DNA of 64,000 nucleotides, taken from Micromonospora trifolii. Its GTDB lineage: Bacteria; Actinomycetota; Actinomycetes; Mycobacteriales; Micromonosporaceae. Both the position numbers and the translations under genes were made by a program. Location: the NCBI RefSeq assembly GCF_022229005.1, contig NZ_JAKKFD010000028.1, positions 24,063-88,062 of the forward strand. The letters are read 5' to 3'. How positions within the stretch are numbered: position 1 is the first letter of the stretch; each line of letters starts with the position of its first letter. Under the pieces are notes generated by a model. It had not been told where the DNA came from and ran no database searches. It saw only the letters and a program-made list of their open reading frames with translations. This document shows positions 17,031-24,955 of the stretch, piece after piece.

Positions 17031-17221
17031 AGTTCTCCCTCGTGATTATCAGGGCACCTGTAGCCCGTGTTGTTTATGAACACTACTGAGCCAGGCATCC
17101 ATGGTCAACACTGCGAACTGGAAGGAATCGCAAGGGTTGAACGGTCTGAGGGTGGCGACCGCGCCGGGATTGAGACCGCCGGCCGGAACGGGGCACGCGT
17201 CCCGCCTGCCCACTGCCGCAG

Positions 17222-17393
17222 CGCTTGCCTGCCTCTGGATCGCGGATGTCGGTGCGGCTCGTTTTTGGGTAGTGTCCGGTTTGGACCTCCTGCTGGCTCA
17301 GACGGTGGGCCAGTCCGATCCGTTCGACGTCGTTCGGCAGGGGCGGTGCGGGACGCGCTGAGGCAGGTAGCCGAAGGAGGCTTTCTTAGCTGA
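17222..17393 (+). pseudogene. Decayed 3' fragment of a second aroE
   Basis: Bases 17267-17327 translate to WVVSGLDLLLAQTVGQSDPF, matching the C-terminal helix of the intact AroE (VVSGLDLLLAQAVGQFEQF). The two DNA stretches differ mostly at third codon positions. After a frameshift near 17335 the end continues as AVRDALRQVAEGGFLS and stops, which fits an AroE C-terminus. Upstream similarity fades near 17222. No start or NADP-binding domain remains. This is the leftover tail of a diverged aroE, on the far side of the small secreted gene from the intact copy. The 17031-17490 gap otherwise shows no gene. Confidence 0.7.
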
Positions 17394-17490
17394 CGGTTAA
17401 GACGCGCTTACGGAAAACTGTCCTACCTGCCACATGTCCTGGTCATCGATACGCTGCTCACCGTTACGGACGCAGACACAGGGAGTTTCC

Positions 17491-19197
17491 TTGACCAGGC
17501 ACGGTATGCACCGCATCACCCGGTTCCGCTCCGGACCCCGGCGTAAGGCGATTGCCATCGGCGTGGTCGGCGGTTCGGTGGTGGCCGGCATCGTGGCGAC
17601 CATGATGCCGCTGCTGGCCAGCGACGACCTGTCGATCCGGGCGGCGGCCGACACCACCGCCACCGCGGTGTCGCAGGACGGTGACAACGCGGCCAAGTCG
17701 ACGCTGGCCACCTGCGCGGCGCGCTGCGACGGCAACCCGCGCGGTGGCCGCGAGGCGGTCATCGAGTTCGCTGTGACCACGGTGCCGTCCACAGCGGTCA
17801 ACATCCGGGCGACGCTGCGGGTGCACGCCTGGCAGCAGTTCGCCGCCACTGTGACGGCGCACGCGTCGCCGCTGAGCGCCCGCGAGTCGCGGCCGCCGCT
17901 GACGTCGGCGGGTGCCGCACTGGACAGCGTGACCGGTGTGTCCAAGGGCGTCAACGAGTGGGACGTCTCCAAACTGGTCACCGGCAACGGCACCTGGACG
18001 GTCTCGTTGGCGCAGAGCGGCCTGGAGAGCCGGATCTACTGGGCGTCGGTCGAGAACCGCAACCCGGACCTGCGACCCAGTCTGCTGATCAGCTACGACC
18101 TCGGGGCCCGGCCGTCGCCGGTGACGACCACCCGGCCGGCACCGCCGCCGTCGCCGAGCGCGTCGCCGACCACCGCCGCGCCGAGGCCGTCGCCGACCGT
18201 CGCCCCGACCCGGACGGCGACCCCGAGCGCCAGTGGCACCCTGCCGTCCGGCAAGTGTGGGTCCGTCTCGGACAAGCTCGTCCCGTCCTGCGGCGCCTGG
18301 TGGGGCATGTACTCGCCCGCCGGCGCGGCCGGCGGCTGGGACCACGGCAAGGCCGTCACCGACGTGGAGACGCAGGTCGGGCGCAAGTTCGACATCGTGC
18401 ACCGCTACCACGACTTCTCCAACGCCGGCAGCAACGGCGCCTTCCCCGACGTGTACGAGTCGCAGCAGATGCGCGAAGGCCGGTTGATGTTCTTCGCCTG
18501 GGAGTCCCGTGACTTCTCCGCCGGCACGACCCTCAAGTGGTCGGACGTCTACGGCGGCAAGCAGGACGACACCATCGACGCTGTCGCGGGCCGGATCCGC
18601 GCCGCCGGCGTGCCGGTCTTCATCGGCTTCGACCACGAACCGGAGGACGAGCCGAACAAGGGCAGCGACGCCGACTTCGTCCGGGCCTGGCGTTACGTCC
18701 ACGAGAGGTTCGCCAACGCGGGCGCGACCAACGCGGTCTGGGTCTGGACGATGATGGGTTGGTCCGGGCACTACTCCCGGTACGCCGGCCTGTACCCCGG
18801 CGACCAGTACGTCGACTGGGTGGCCTACGACCCGTACAACTTCCACGTCTGCAACGGCAGCACTGTGTGGAAGAGCCCGAGCACGACTGTCAGTGGCTTC
18901 TACCGGTGGTTGGACGACAACGGCATCGGCGCGGGCAAGCCCCGGATGCTCGCCGAGTTCGGCACCAACTTCAACTCCGCCGACCCGGGCGCCAAGCAGC
19001 GCTGGTTCCAGGAGTTCCCGGCGGCACTGAAGGCGCACCCGAAGATCAAGGCGGCGATCTACTTCAACTCGGCCGGTATGACCAGCCGCACGTCGACCTG
19101 CGACATGACGATGAATCACGACGCGTCGGCGGTGGCCGGCTTCACGCAGGCCGGGCAGGACCCCTACCTGCGGCAACCCACCGGAGGTAACCGCTGA
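17491..19197 (+). CDS. Secreted or membrane-anchored GH26-like glycoside hydrolase with N-terminal module
   Basis: A 568-residue exported protein. A TTG start at 17491 is preferred (AGGGAG five bases upstream); ATG 17506 is an alternative. A basic N-terminus and one hydrophobic segment (AIAIGVVGGSVVAGIVATMMPLLA) act as signal or anchor. Residues ~45-200 resemble a DNRLRE/CBM96-type beta module (AVIEFAVTTVPSTAVNIRATLRVHA, ending NPDLRPSLLISYD). A Pro/Ser/Thr linker of ~55 residues follows. The catalytic domain resembles GH26: WWGMYSPAGAAGGWDH, the acid/base region FIGFDHEPEDE, VWVWTMMGW, and the probable nucleophile in MLAEFGTNF. Its likely role is trimming or releasing a polysaccharide, possibly the product of the adjacent locus. 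The substrate (mannan or similar) is inferred only from the family. Confidence 0.82.
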   Translation: MTRHGMHRITRFRSGPRRKAIAIGVVGGSVVAGIVATMMPLLASDDLSIRAAADTTATAVSQDGDNAAKSTLATCAARCDGNPRGGREAVIEFAVTTVPSTAVNIRATLRVHAWQQFAATVTAHASPLSARESRPPLTSAGAALDSVTGVSKGVNEWDVSKLVTGNGTWTVSLAQSGLESRIYWASVENRNPDLRPSLLISYDLGARPSPVTTTRPAPPPSPSASPTTAAPRPSPTVAPTRTATPSASGTLPSGKCGSVSDKLVPSCGAWWGMYSPAGAAGGWDHGKAVTDVETQVGRKFDIVHRYHDFSNAGSNGAFPDVYESQQMREGRLMFFAWESRDFSAGTTLKWSDVYGGKQDDTIDAVAGRIRAAGVPVFIGFDHEPEDEPNKGSDADFVRAWRYVHERFANAGATNAVWVWTMMGWSGHYSRYAGLYPGDQYVDWVAYDPYNFHVCNGSTVWKSPSTTVSGFYRWLDDNGIGAGKPRMLAEFGTNFNSADPGAKQRWFQEFPAALKAHPKIKAAIYFNSAGMTSRTSTCDMTMNHDASAVAGFTQAGQDPYLRQPTGGNR

Positions 19198-19226
19198 CGT
19201 TCGAAACAGGCTGACCGGACGGCGTT

Positions 19227-19258
19227 CGCCGGGGGGTCGGACAACCGATCCTCCGGCG
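19227..19258 (+). terminator. Stem-loop after the GH26-like gene
   Basis: CGCCGGGGGGTCGG, loop ACAA, CCGATCCTCCGGCG pairs over 14 bp with G-T wobbles, 30 bp after the stop. It separates the hydrolase from the propeller gene, which therefore probably has its own promoter. Confidence 0.65.
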
Positions 19259-19362
19259 TTCTGTCGGCTTGCGGATTCATGCACCGCCCAATCGGCGGAT
19301 TTTGTTAACCAGGCTGGACGAGGCACGCTACCTCGGGTTCTCATCCAATCTGGAGGCGCAGC

Positions 19363-21357
19363 GTGCCCAAACTCTCGCACTTGTGGCGTTTTGCAGGACG
19401 ACGTCGTACTCGGGCGGGGATGGTCGCGTTGGCGATCATCGCCGCAGCTCTGGGCGTGCCCACGAACGCGTCGGCCGCTGTGGTGCCGGTCCCGGCCACG
19501 GCGACCCTGGTGTCGGCGAACCCCGCCGACGCGACCCCGCACGCCCGAGACGGTGAGACCCGTGCCTTCGCGCAGGTGGGCAACACGGTCTTCGTCGGCG
19601 GCAGCTTCACCCAGCTCCGGCAGACCGCCAGTTCCGCGTGGATCACGCAGCGCTACCTCTTCGCGTACGACCGGACCACCGGCACCATGTCGACCACCTT
19701 CCTGCCGGTGCTCGACGGCGCGGTCAACACGCTGCTCGCCGGCCCCGGCGGCACGCTGATCGTCGGCGGCACCTTCAAGAACGTCAACGGCGTCTCCCGC
19801 AAGAACCTGGTGGCGCTCAACCCGTCCACCGGCGCGATCATCAGCAGCTGGGTCGGGCGCTCCGACGGCGGCACGGTCCGTGACCTGGCGCTGCACGGCA
19901 ACTGGCTGTACGTTGCTGGCGCGTTCAACTGGCTCAACGGCACCGCGCACTCCGGTCTCGGCCGGCTCAACGCGACCAGCGGCGCGATCGACCCGAGTTT
20001 CAGCATCGACGCCACGGTGGGACGGCACGACACCACGTCGTACGTCTGGACCATCGACGTCGCGCCGGACGGCGGCACCCTGGTCGTCGGTGGCAACTTC
20101 ACGCTCGTGAACGACCTGCCGCGCAACCAGATGGCGTTGGTGGACGTCTCCGGGACTCCCACTGTGCTCGACTGGAGCACCGACAAGTTCGTCCCGCCGT
20201 GCGCGGCGCCGACGACCTTCGTGCACTACGTGCAGGACGTGAAGTTCGGTGGCGACGGCAGCTGGTTCGTGGTCGGCACCAACGGCGGCGCCGGCTGGCC
20301 GGCCGCGTACTGCGACGCCCTGGTCCGTTTCGAGACCGCCGCGCGGGGCTCTGCACTGCTCGCCACCTGGGTCGACTACACCGGTAACGACACGATCACC
20401 TCGGTCGAGGTGGCGGACAACGTCATCTACCTGGGCGGGCACTTCCGCTGGGTCAACAACCCGAACGCCAGCGACAACGCCGGCCCGGGCGCTGTCGACC
20501 GCCTCGGCATCGCCGCCGTCACCCCGGCGACCGGCATGCCGGTGAACTGGAACCCGCGCCGTAGCGGCAGCGCCTCGATGCCGTCGGGCACCAGCAGCTG
20601 GGGTTCGTCGGTGCCGGTGCTCTGGCGCGGCTCGGACGGCCTCTACTTCGGGCACAACTCCGACGGCATGGGCGAGGAGTACCACGGCCGGCTCGGCATG
20701 TTCCCGCTCGCCGGAGGACGCACCTTCACGGCGAAGAACCCGCCGTCGGCCACCACCGGCAACCTCTACCTCGGCACCGCCTCGGGCACCGTGGCGAAGG
20801 TGCCGTTCAACGGCACCGCGCTGGGCACCGCGACCAGCGTCAGCCAGCCCACGTACACGGGGGCCGGCGCGACCTGGCGGGTGGACGACCGGATCTACTG
20901 GTCGCACACGGTGGCCGGCACGCCCACCGGCAGTCGGATCGACATCTCGCTCTTCAACGGAGGCGCGATCGGCTCGCCGTGGGAGGCGTCCGGCTACAAC
21001 GACTGGTACAACCCGGCGTTGCTGACCGGCGCCTTCTTCCTCGACGGCCGGCTCTACTACACCCGTACCGGGGCGAACAGCCTCTACTACCGCTACTTCG
21101 AGATCGACGGCAACTACCTGGGTGCCACCGAGTTCGCCCTGCCGACCACGGGTGTGACCTGGTCCGCGGTGCGGGGCATGGCGTGGGTGGACGGACGGAT
21201 CGTCTACGGCTCCACCGACGGCGCGCTGCGGAGCGTGCCGTTCGACCCGACGGCCGCGCCGAGCGCGGTGGTCGCCGGCGCCACGGCGACCGTCATCAGC
21301 AGCGCGACGCCCGAGTTGTCCTGGTCTACCCCATCGACATTCTTCTCCGTACAGTAA
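19363..21357 (+). CDS. Secreted beta-propeller-like protein (delta-60 repeats)
   Basis: A 664-residue exported protein from GTG 19363 behind TGGAGG. The signal peptide (RAGMVALAIIAAALGVPTNASA) is followed by repeated strands of the kind VGNTVFVGGSFTQL, GGTLIVGGTFKNVNG, GNWLYVAGAFNWLNG, GGTLVVGGNFTLVND and DNVIYLGGHFRWVNN. Each carries the Val/Gly-Gly-x-Phe signature of delta-60/DUF5122 propeller blades. The last third (FTAKNPPSATTGNLYLGTASGTVAKVPFNG...) is more irregular. No catalytic motif is seen. It lies directly upstream of the polysaccharide operon and may bind surface glycan or protein. Confidence 0.8.
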   Translation: MPKLSHLWRFAGRRRTRAGMVALAIIAAALGVPTNASAAVVPVPATATLVSANPADATPHARDGETRAFAQVGNTVFVGGSFTQLRQTASSAWITQRYLFAYDRTTGTMSTTFLPVLDGAVNTLLAGPGGTLIVGGTFKNVNGVSRKNLVALNPSTGAIISSWVGRSDGGTVRDLALHGNWLYVAGAFNWLNGTAHSGLGRLNATSGAIDPSFSIDATVGRHDTTSYVWTIDVAPDGGTLVVGGNFTLVNDLPRNQMALVDVSGTPTVLDWSTDKFVPPCAAPTTFVHYVQDVKFGGDGSWFVVGTNGGAGWPAAYCDALVRFETAARGSALLATWVDYTGNDTITSVEVADNVIYLGGHFRWVNNPNASDNAGPGAVDRLGIAAVTPATGMPVNWNPRRSGSASMPSGTSSWGSSVPVLWRGSDGLYFGHNSDGMGEEYHGRLGMFPLAGGRTFTAKNPPSATTGNLYLGTASGTVAKVPFNGTALGTATSVSQPTYTGAGATWRVDDRIYWSHTVAGTPTGSRIDISLFNGGAIGSPWEASGYNDWYNPALLTGAFFLDGRLYYTRTGANSLYYRYFEIDGNYLGATEFALPTTGVTWSAVRGMAWVDGRIVYGSTDGALRSVPFDPTAAPSAVVAGATATVISSATPELSWSTPSTFFSVQ

Positions 21358-21406
21358 GGGTCAACCGTTCGTAACGGAGCATCGGTAGATTGTTCACGTT
21401 GGGCCG

Positions 21407-22003
21407 GTGGCGGTAGCACCGCCGCCGGCCCGCGACGGTGGGGGAGGGTCGTTGCTCGGCGCCGCTGGCATCCGAACGAGACGCGTGGTGCGTCTGGTCT
21501 TCGCGGTCAAACGCGGCTGGTATCAGCTCCGTTACCGACGGTTGACGCTCGGTCGGGACGTGGAGATCCGTGGCCGGATCCGGCTGCGTCGCGGTGTGCG
21601 GGTGACCATCGGTGACCGCACCCGGTTGAACAAACTCGTCCGCTTCGCCGGCCCCGGCGAGGTGCGCGTCGGCGCGGACTGTCTGCTCAACGCCACCTGG
21701 ATCGGCACCTGGACGTCGGTGACAGTGGGGGACCGGTGCCTCCTGTCGGACTGCGAGCTGCTCGACAACGACTTCCACAACCTGCCCCCCGAGCAGCGGC
21801 ACGCACCGCCCGGCCCGCTCACCCGTGCCCCGATCGTTCTCGAGGACAACGTCTGGGTCGGTGCGCACGCACTGGTCCTGAAGGGCGTGCGGGTCGGTCG
21901 GGACAGCGTCGTCGGCGCGGCGACGGTGGTCCGCACCGACGTACCACCCGGCGTCGTGGTCGTCGGTAATCCTCAACAGACGGTGAAGAAGTTCCATGAC
22001 TGA
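21407..22003 (+). CDS. Hexapeptide-repeat acyltransferase (probable sugar O-acetyltransferase)
   Basis: A protein of up to 198 residues with a left-handed beta-helix of hexapeptide repeats: LGRDVEIRGRIRLRRGVRVTIGDRTRLNKLVRF and VTVGDRCLLSDCELLDNDFHNL. The catalytic-type His lies in DNDFHN, followed by APIVLEDNVWVGAHALVLKGVRVGRDSVVGAATVV, typical of WcaF/maltose-acetyltransferase-type enzymes. The start is uncertain: GTG 21407 has no ribosome site, while TTG 21452 follows GGGGGAGGG. Its end overlaps the next gene by 8 bp. In this locus it most likely O-acetylates the repeat unit. Confidence 0.85.
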   Translation: MAVAPPPARDGGGGSLLGAAGIRTRRVVRLVFAVKRGWYQLRYRRLTLGRDVEIRGRIRLRRGVRVTIGDRTRLNKLVRFAGPGEVRVGADCLLNATWIGTWTSVTVGDRCLLSDCELLDNDFHNLPPEQRHAPPGPLTRAPIVLEDNVWVGAHALVLKGVRVGRDSVVGAATVVRTDVPPGVVVVGNPQQTVKKFHD

Positions 22004-23594
22004 TGCAGCGCCCGCCCCATGGCCCACGGACGGCCCGTCCTCCGGCACCTCACGTGCCGTGACACTGACCGACCTGCTGCGGGTGCCGATGCACCGGTTG
22101 CGGTTGGTGGCGGCGGTCGCCATGGTCGGTCTGCTCGCCGCGCTCGGCTACGTGCTGCTGGTGCCGGCGGCGCTGTCCGCGAGCGCCGTGGTCGCGGTCC
22201 GGCCGGTGGTGACCGACGCCTTCACCCCCAGCGGCGCGGGCGCCGACCGGGCGGTCAACATGAACGTGGAGAGCGGCATCGCCACCGGCACCGAGGTGGT
22301 GCAGCGGCTCGCCGACTCCGCCGGCGGCGACCCGCGGGACATCCGTGACGCGCTCGAGGTCGAGGTGCCCACCGGCGGGCAGATCCTGCGCTTCACCTAC
22401 CAGGCGCGCGAGTCGCACCAGGCCGTGCAGAGCGCCAACATGGCCGCCGAGGCCTATCTGAGCGTGCGCCGGGCCATGTACGAGCAGCAGCGCGCGGAGA
22501 TGCTGCGCTCCTACGACGCCAGCATCACCAAGGTCGCCGCCCAGCAGACAGCGTTGCAGAAGCGGGCGAACACCGCCAAGGACACCGCCGCCGGTGACGC
22601 GCTGGTGGCCGAGCTGGCCGGGATCAACAACCAGCTCACCCAGCTCAACGCCGCCCGTACCGAGATCGCGGCGGTCGATGTCAACCCCGGCTGGGTCACC
22701 CAGACCGCCGAGAAGGCGCTGGTCACCTCCGCCGGGCACCGGCCGCTCTACCTGGTCGCCGGCCTGCTCGGTGGCGCGCTGATCGGCATCGTGCTGGCGT
22801 ACCTCTGGGAGTCGACCGACCGGCGGGTCCGCTCGGTCGCCGACGGCCGGGAGGCCTCCGGCCTTCCGCTGCTCGGCACTGTGCGCCGGCCGGCGTTCCG
22901 GGGTAGCCCCCGGGCGGTCGACGCGGACATCCGGTACGTGGCGATGGCGGTCGCCGAGCGGGTCCGGCAGCCGGCCCGGGTGGCGCTGGTCACCGCCCGG
23001 GAGGACGCCACCGCGCTCACCGCCGGGCTCGCCGTGGCGCTCGCCGTGGACGGCCGGGAGGTCTTCGTCGCCGACGACAGCGGACGGATCGAGCGGCTAC
23101 GGGCCATCGTGCTCGCCGACCGGGGGCGGCTGCCCATCGACCCGTCCCGACCGTTGGTGCCCAAGCCCCGGCCGGCCGGCAGCACACCGCCCGCCGCTGC
23201 CGGCACGGAGAGCACGCCCGCCCGCCGGCCCTCCCCGCACCCGCCTGGCGCCCGCCCGTCCACCGACCCCGACGCCACCCTGACGCTGCCGCGGGTGTCG
23301 TCCGCCCGTCCGGAGAACAGTCGCGTCGTCACCCCCGACGAGGTTGCCGTGGGTGTGGGCAGTGTCCGGTTCGGCACCTGGCGGCAGGGTGCGGACCACG
23401 GCCTGGTCCTGTTCAACGCCCCGCCGGCCGAGTCCGACGAGCGTGGCGTGGCCGTGGCCCGGCAGGGCGGCGCGGTGGTGGTCGTGGAACGGGACCGCAC
23501 CCGGCAGAGCGACCTGCGACGCCTGGTGGAGCGGCTGCGCGCCGCCGGGGTCACCCCGCTGGGCTTCGTGCTCACCCGGAACGGCCGGGCCTGA
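21996..23594 (+). CDS. Polysaccharide chain-length (Wzz/PCP-2-like) protein with dead kinase-like tail
   Basis: A 532-residue inner-membrane protein. Two membrane spans (LRLVAAVAMVGLLAALGYVLLVPAAL near residue 40 and LYLVAGLLGGALIGIVLAYLWE near 260) flank an outer coiled-coil region (MYEQQRAEMLRSYDASITKVAAQQTALQKRA), the Wzz architecture. The cytoplasmic C-terminus aligns by pattern with bacterial tyrosine kinases (VALVTAREDATALTAGLAVALAVDGREVFVADDSG; LVLFNAPPAESD...; VVVVERDRT...; GFVLTRNGRA). However, the P-loop GEGKST is replaced by EDATAL, and no tyrosine cluster ends the protein. It probably controls chain length without kinase activity. It overlaps the acetyltransferase by 8 bp and precedes the polymerase by 2 bp. 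Confidence 0.83.
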   Translation: MTDAAPAPWPTDGPSSGTSRAVTLTDLLRVPMHRLRLVAAVAMVGLLAALGYVLLVPAALSASAVVAVRPVVTDAFTPSGAGADRAVNMNVESGIATGTEVVQRLADSAGGDPRDIRDALEVEVPTGGQILRFTYQARESHQAVQSANMAAEAYLSVRRAMYEQQRAEMLRSYDASITKVAAQQTALQKRANTAKDTAAGDALVAELAGINNQLTQLNAARTEIAAVDVNPGWVTQTAEKALVTSAGHRPLYLVAGLLGGALIGIVLAYLWESTDRRVRSVADGREASGLPLLGTVRRPAFRGSPRAVDADIRYVAMAVAERVRQPARVALVTAREDATALTAGLAVALAVDGREVFVADDSGRIERLRAIVLADRGRLPIDPSRPLVPKPRPAGSTPPAAAGTESTPARRPSPHPPGARPSTDPDATLTLPRVSSARPENSRVVTPDEVAVGVGSVRFGTWRQGADHGLVLFNAPPAESDERGVAVARQGGAVVVVERDRTRQSDLRRLVERLRAAGVTPLGFVLTRNGRA

Positions 23595-23596
23595 GC

Positions 23597-24955
23597 GTGT
23601 CGGTGACCCGCGCCCCGGCGACCGAACCACCACCCGGAGGCGCTCCGCAGGAGGCCGCGCCGGTGCCGCCGCCCACGCCGCCGCAACTGCCGCTCTGGCC
23701 GCTGTCGATGATGTTCGGCCTGGTGCCGCTGTGGTGGCTGTTCGGTGCGTTCTACCTCGGCTGGCCGCTGCTGGGTGCGCTGCTGTTCGCGTTGCTGCTC
23801 ACCCGGGGGCGCGTGCCGCTGCCGCCGGCGGCCGGCATCTGGCTGCTCTTCCTCGCCATCGTGGTGGTCAGCGCCACCCAACTGTCGTCGCCCGCCTCGC
23901 TGCTCACGTTCGCCCTGCGACTGGCCTTCTACCTGACCGCGCTGGTGGTCGGCGTCTACGTCTACGCGGCCGCCCGGGAACGCGCCAGCCTGGTGGCCGT
24001 GCTCACCCCGCTCTGCGCGTTCTGGTTCGGGCTGGTGGCGCTGGGCTGGCTCGGGGTGTTGATGCCCCGGCTGGCGATGACCACCCCGATGGAGGTGCTG
24101 CTGCCCGGCGGGGTGGCCAGCACCCCGTTCATCCAGGACATGGTGCACCTGACCACCGCTGAGTACAGCGCCCGTTCGCTCAACCCGATCTATCGGCCGG
24201 CCGCGCCGTTCGCGTACACCAACAACTACGGCAGCGCGTACGCGATGACCCTGCCCTGCGTGGTGGCCTTCGCGATGCTGCGCCGGCAGGGGCTGCTGCG
24301 CTGGGCGCTGCTGGCCTCGCTGCCGCTGTCGCTGGCGCCGGCGTTCCTCACCCTCAACCGGGCGATGTTCCTCAGCCTCGGCGCCGGGCTGGCGGTGCTC
24401 GGGGTGCGGGCCAGCCTGCGCGGCAACGTGCGGGTGGCCGCGTCCATCGTCGGTGTGGTGGTGATCGGCGGGTTGGCCACGCTGTTCATCCCGATCACCG
24501 AGCTGATCAGCAAACGGGTCGACTCCAGCGACACCAACACCGACCGGCTCTCGCTCTACACCGAGGTGATCCGTCGGGTGCAGGAGTCACCGTGGTTGGG
24601 CTACGGCGCTCCGGTGAACGTCGACACCGTGTCGGCGGCCGCGCCGATCGGCACCCAGGGGCAGCTGTGGATGGTGCTGTTCAGCCACGGCGTACCCGCG
24701 CTCATCTGCTTCCTGGCGTGGTTCGTCGCCGCCGCGGTGATCTGCGCGCGGGCGACCTCGGCGGCCGGGCAGTGGCTGGCGGTGGTGCCGGTCGTCTGCA
24801 TCGTGCAGATCCCGTTCTACGGCATGGCCAACCAGAACCTGGCGGTCGCGTTCTTCGCTGTCGCCTTCGCGATGGCGCTGACCGAACGCGAACGGCTGAC
24901 CCGGTCGGCCGGCTCGTCGCCGACGGCCCTACGGACCGCGCCGGTGCCCGCGTGA
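23597..24955 (+). CDS. O-antigen/exopolysaccharide polymerase (Wzy/WaaL-like)
   Basis: A 452-residue polytopic membrane protein with about 10-12 hydrophobic segments. The central long loop (~residues 165-205, PGGVASTPFIQDMVHLTTAEYSARSLNPIYRPAAPFAYTNNYGSAY) matches the periplasmic loop of the O-antigen ligase family. A second conserved stretch, RLSLYTEVIRRVQESPWLGYGAP, contains the usual W-x-G-x-G end. GTG 23597 lies 2 bp after the preceding stop, and its own stop overlaps the flippase start (GTGA). It probably joins lipid-linked repeat units outside the membrane. Confidence 0.87.
   Translation: MSVTRAPATEPPPGGAPQEAAPVPPPTPPQLPLWPLSMMFGLVPLWWLFGAFYLGWPLLGALLFALLLTRGRVPLPPAAGIWLLFLAIVVVSATQLSSPASLLTFALRLAFYLTALVVGVYVYAAARERASLVAVLTPLCAFWFGLVALGWLGVLMPRLAMTTPMEVLLPGGVASTPFIQDMVHLTTAEYSARSLNPIYRPAAPFAYTNNYGSAYAMTLPCVVAFAMLRRQGLLRWALLASLPLSLAPAFLTLNRAMFLSLGAGLAVLGVRASLRGNVRVAASIVGVVVIGGLATLFIPITELISKRVDSSDTNTDRLSLYTEVIRRVQESPWLGYGAPVNVDTVSAAAPIGTQGQLWMVLFSHGVPALICFLAWFVAAAVICARATSAAGQWLAVVPVVCIVQIPFYGMANQNLAVAFFAVAFAMALTERERLTRSAGSSPTALRTAPVPA

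Noticed and set aside
17464..20907. A 1147-codon minus-strand ORF across the GH26-like and propeller genes
   Set aside because: It spans two real genes and their terminator; signal peptides and ribosome sites support the plus strand.
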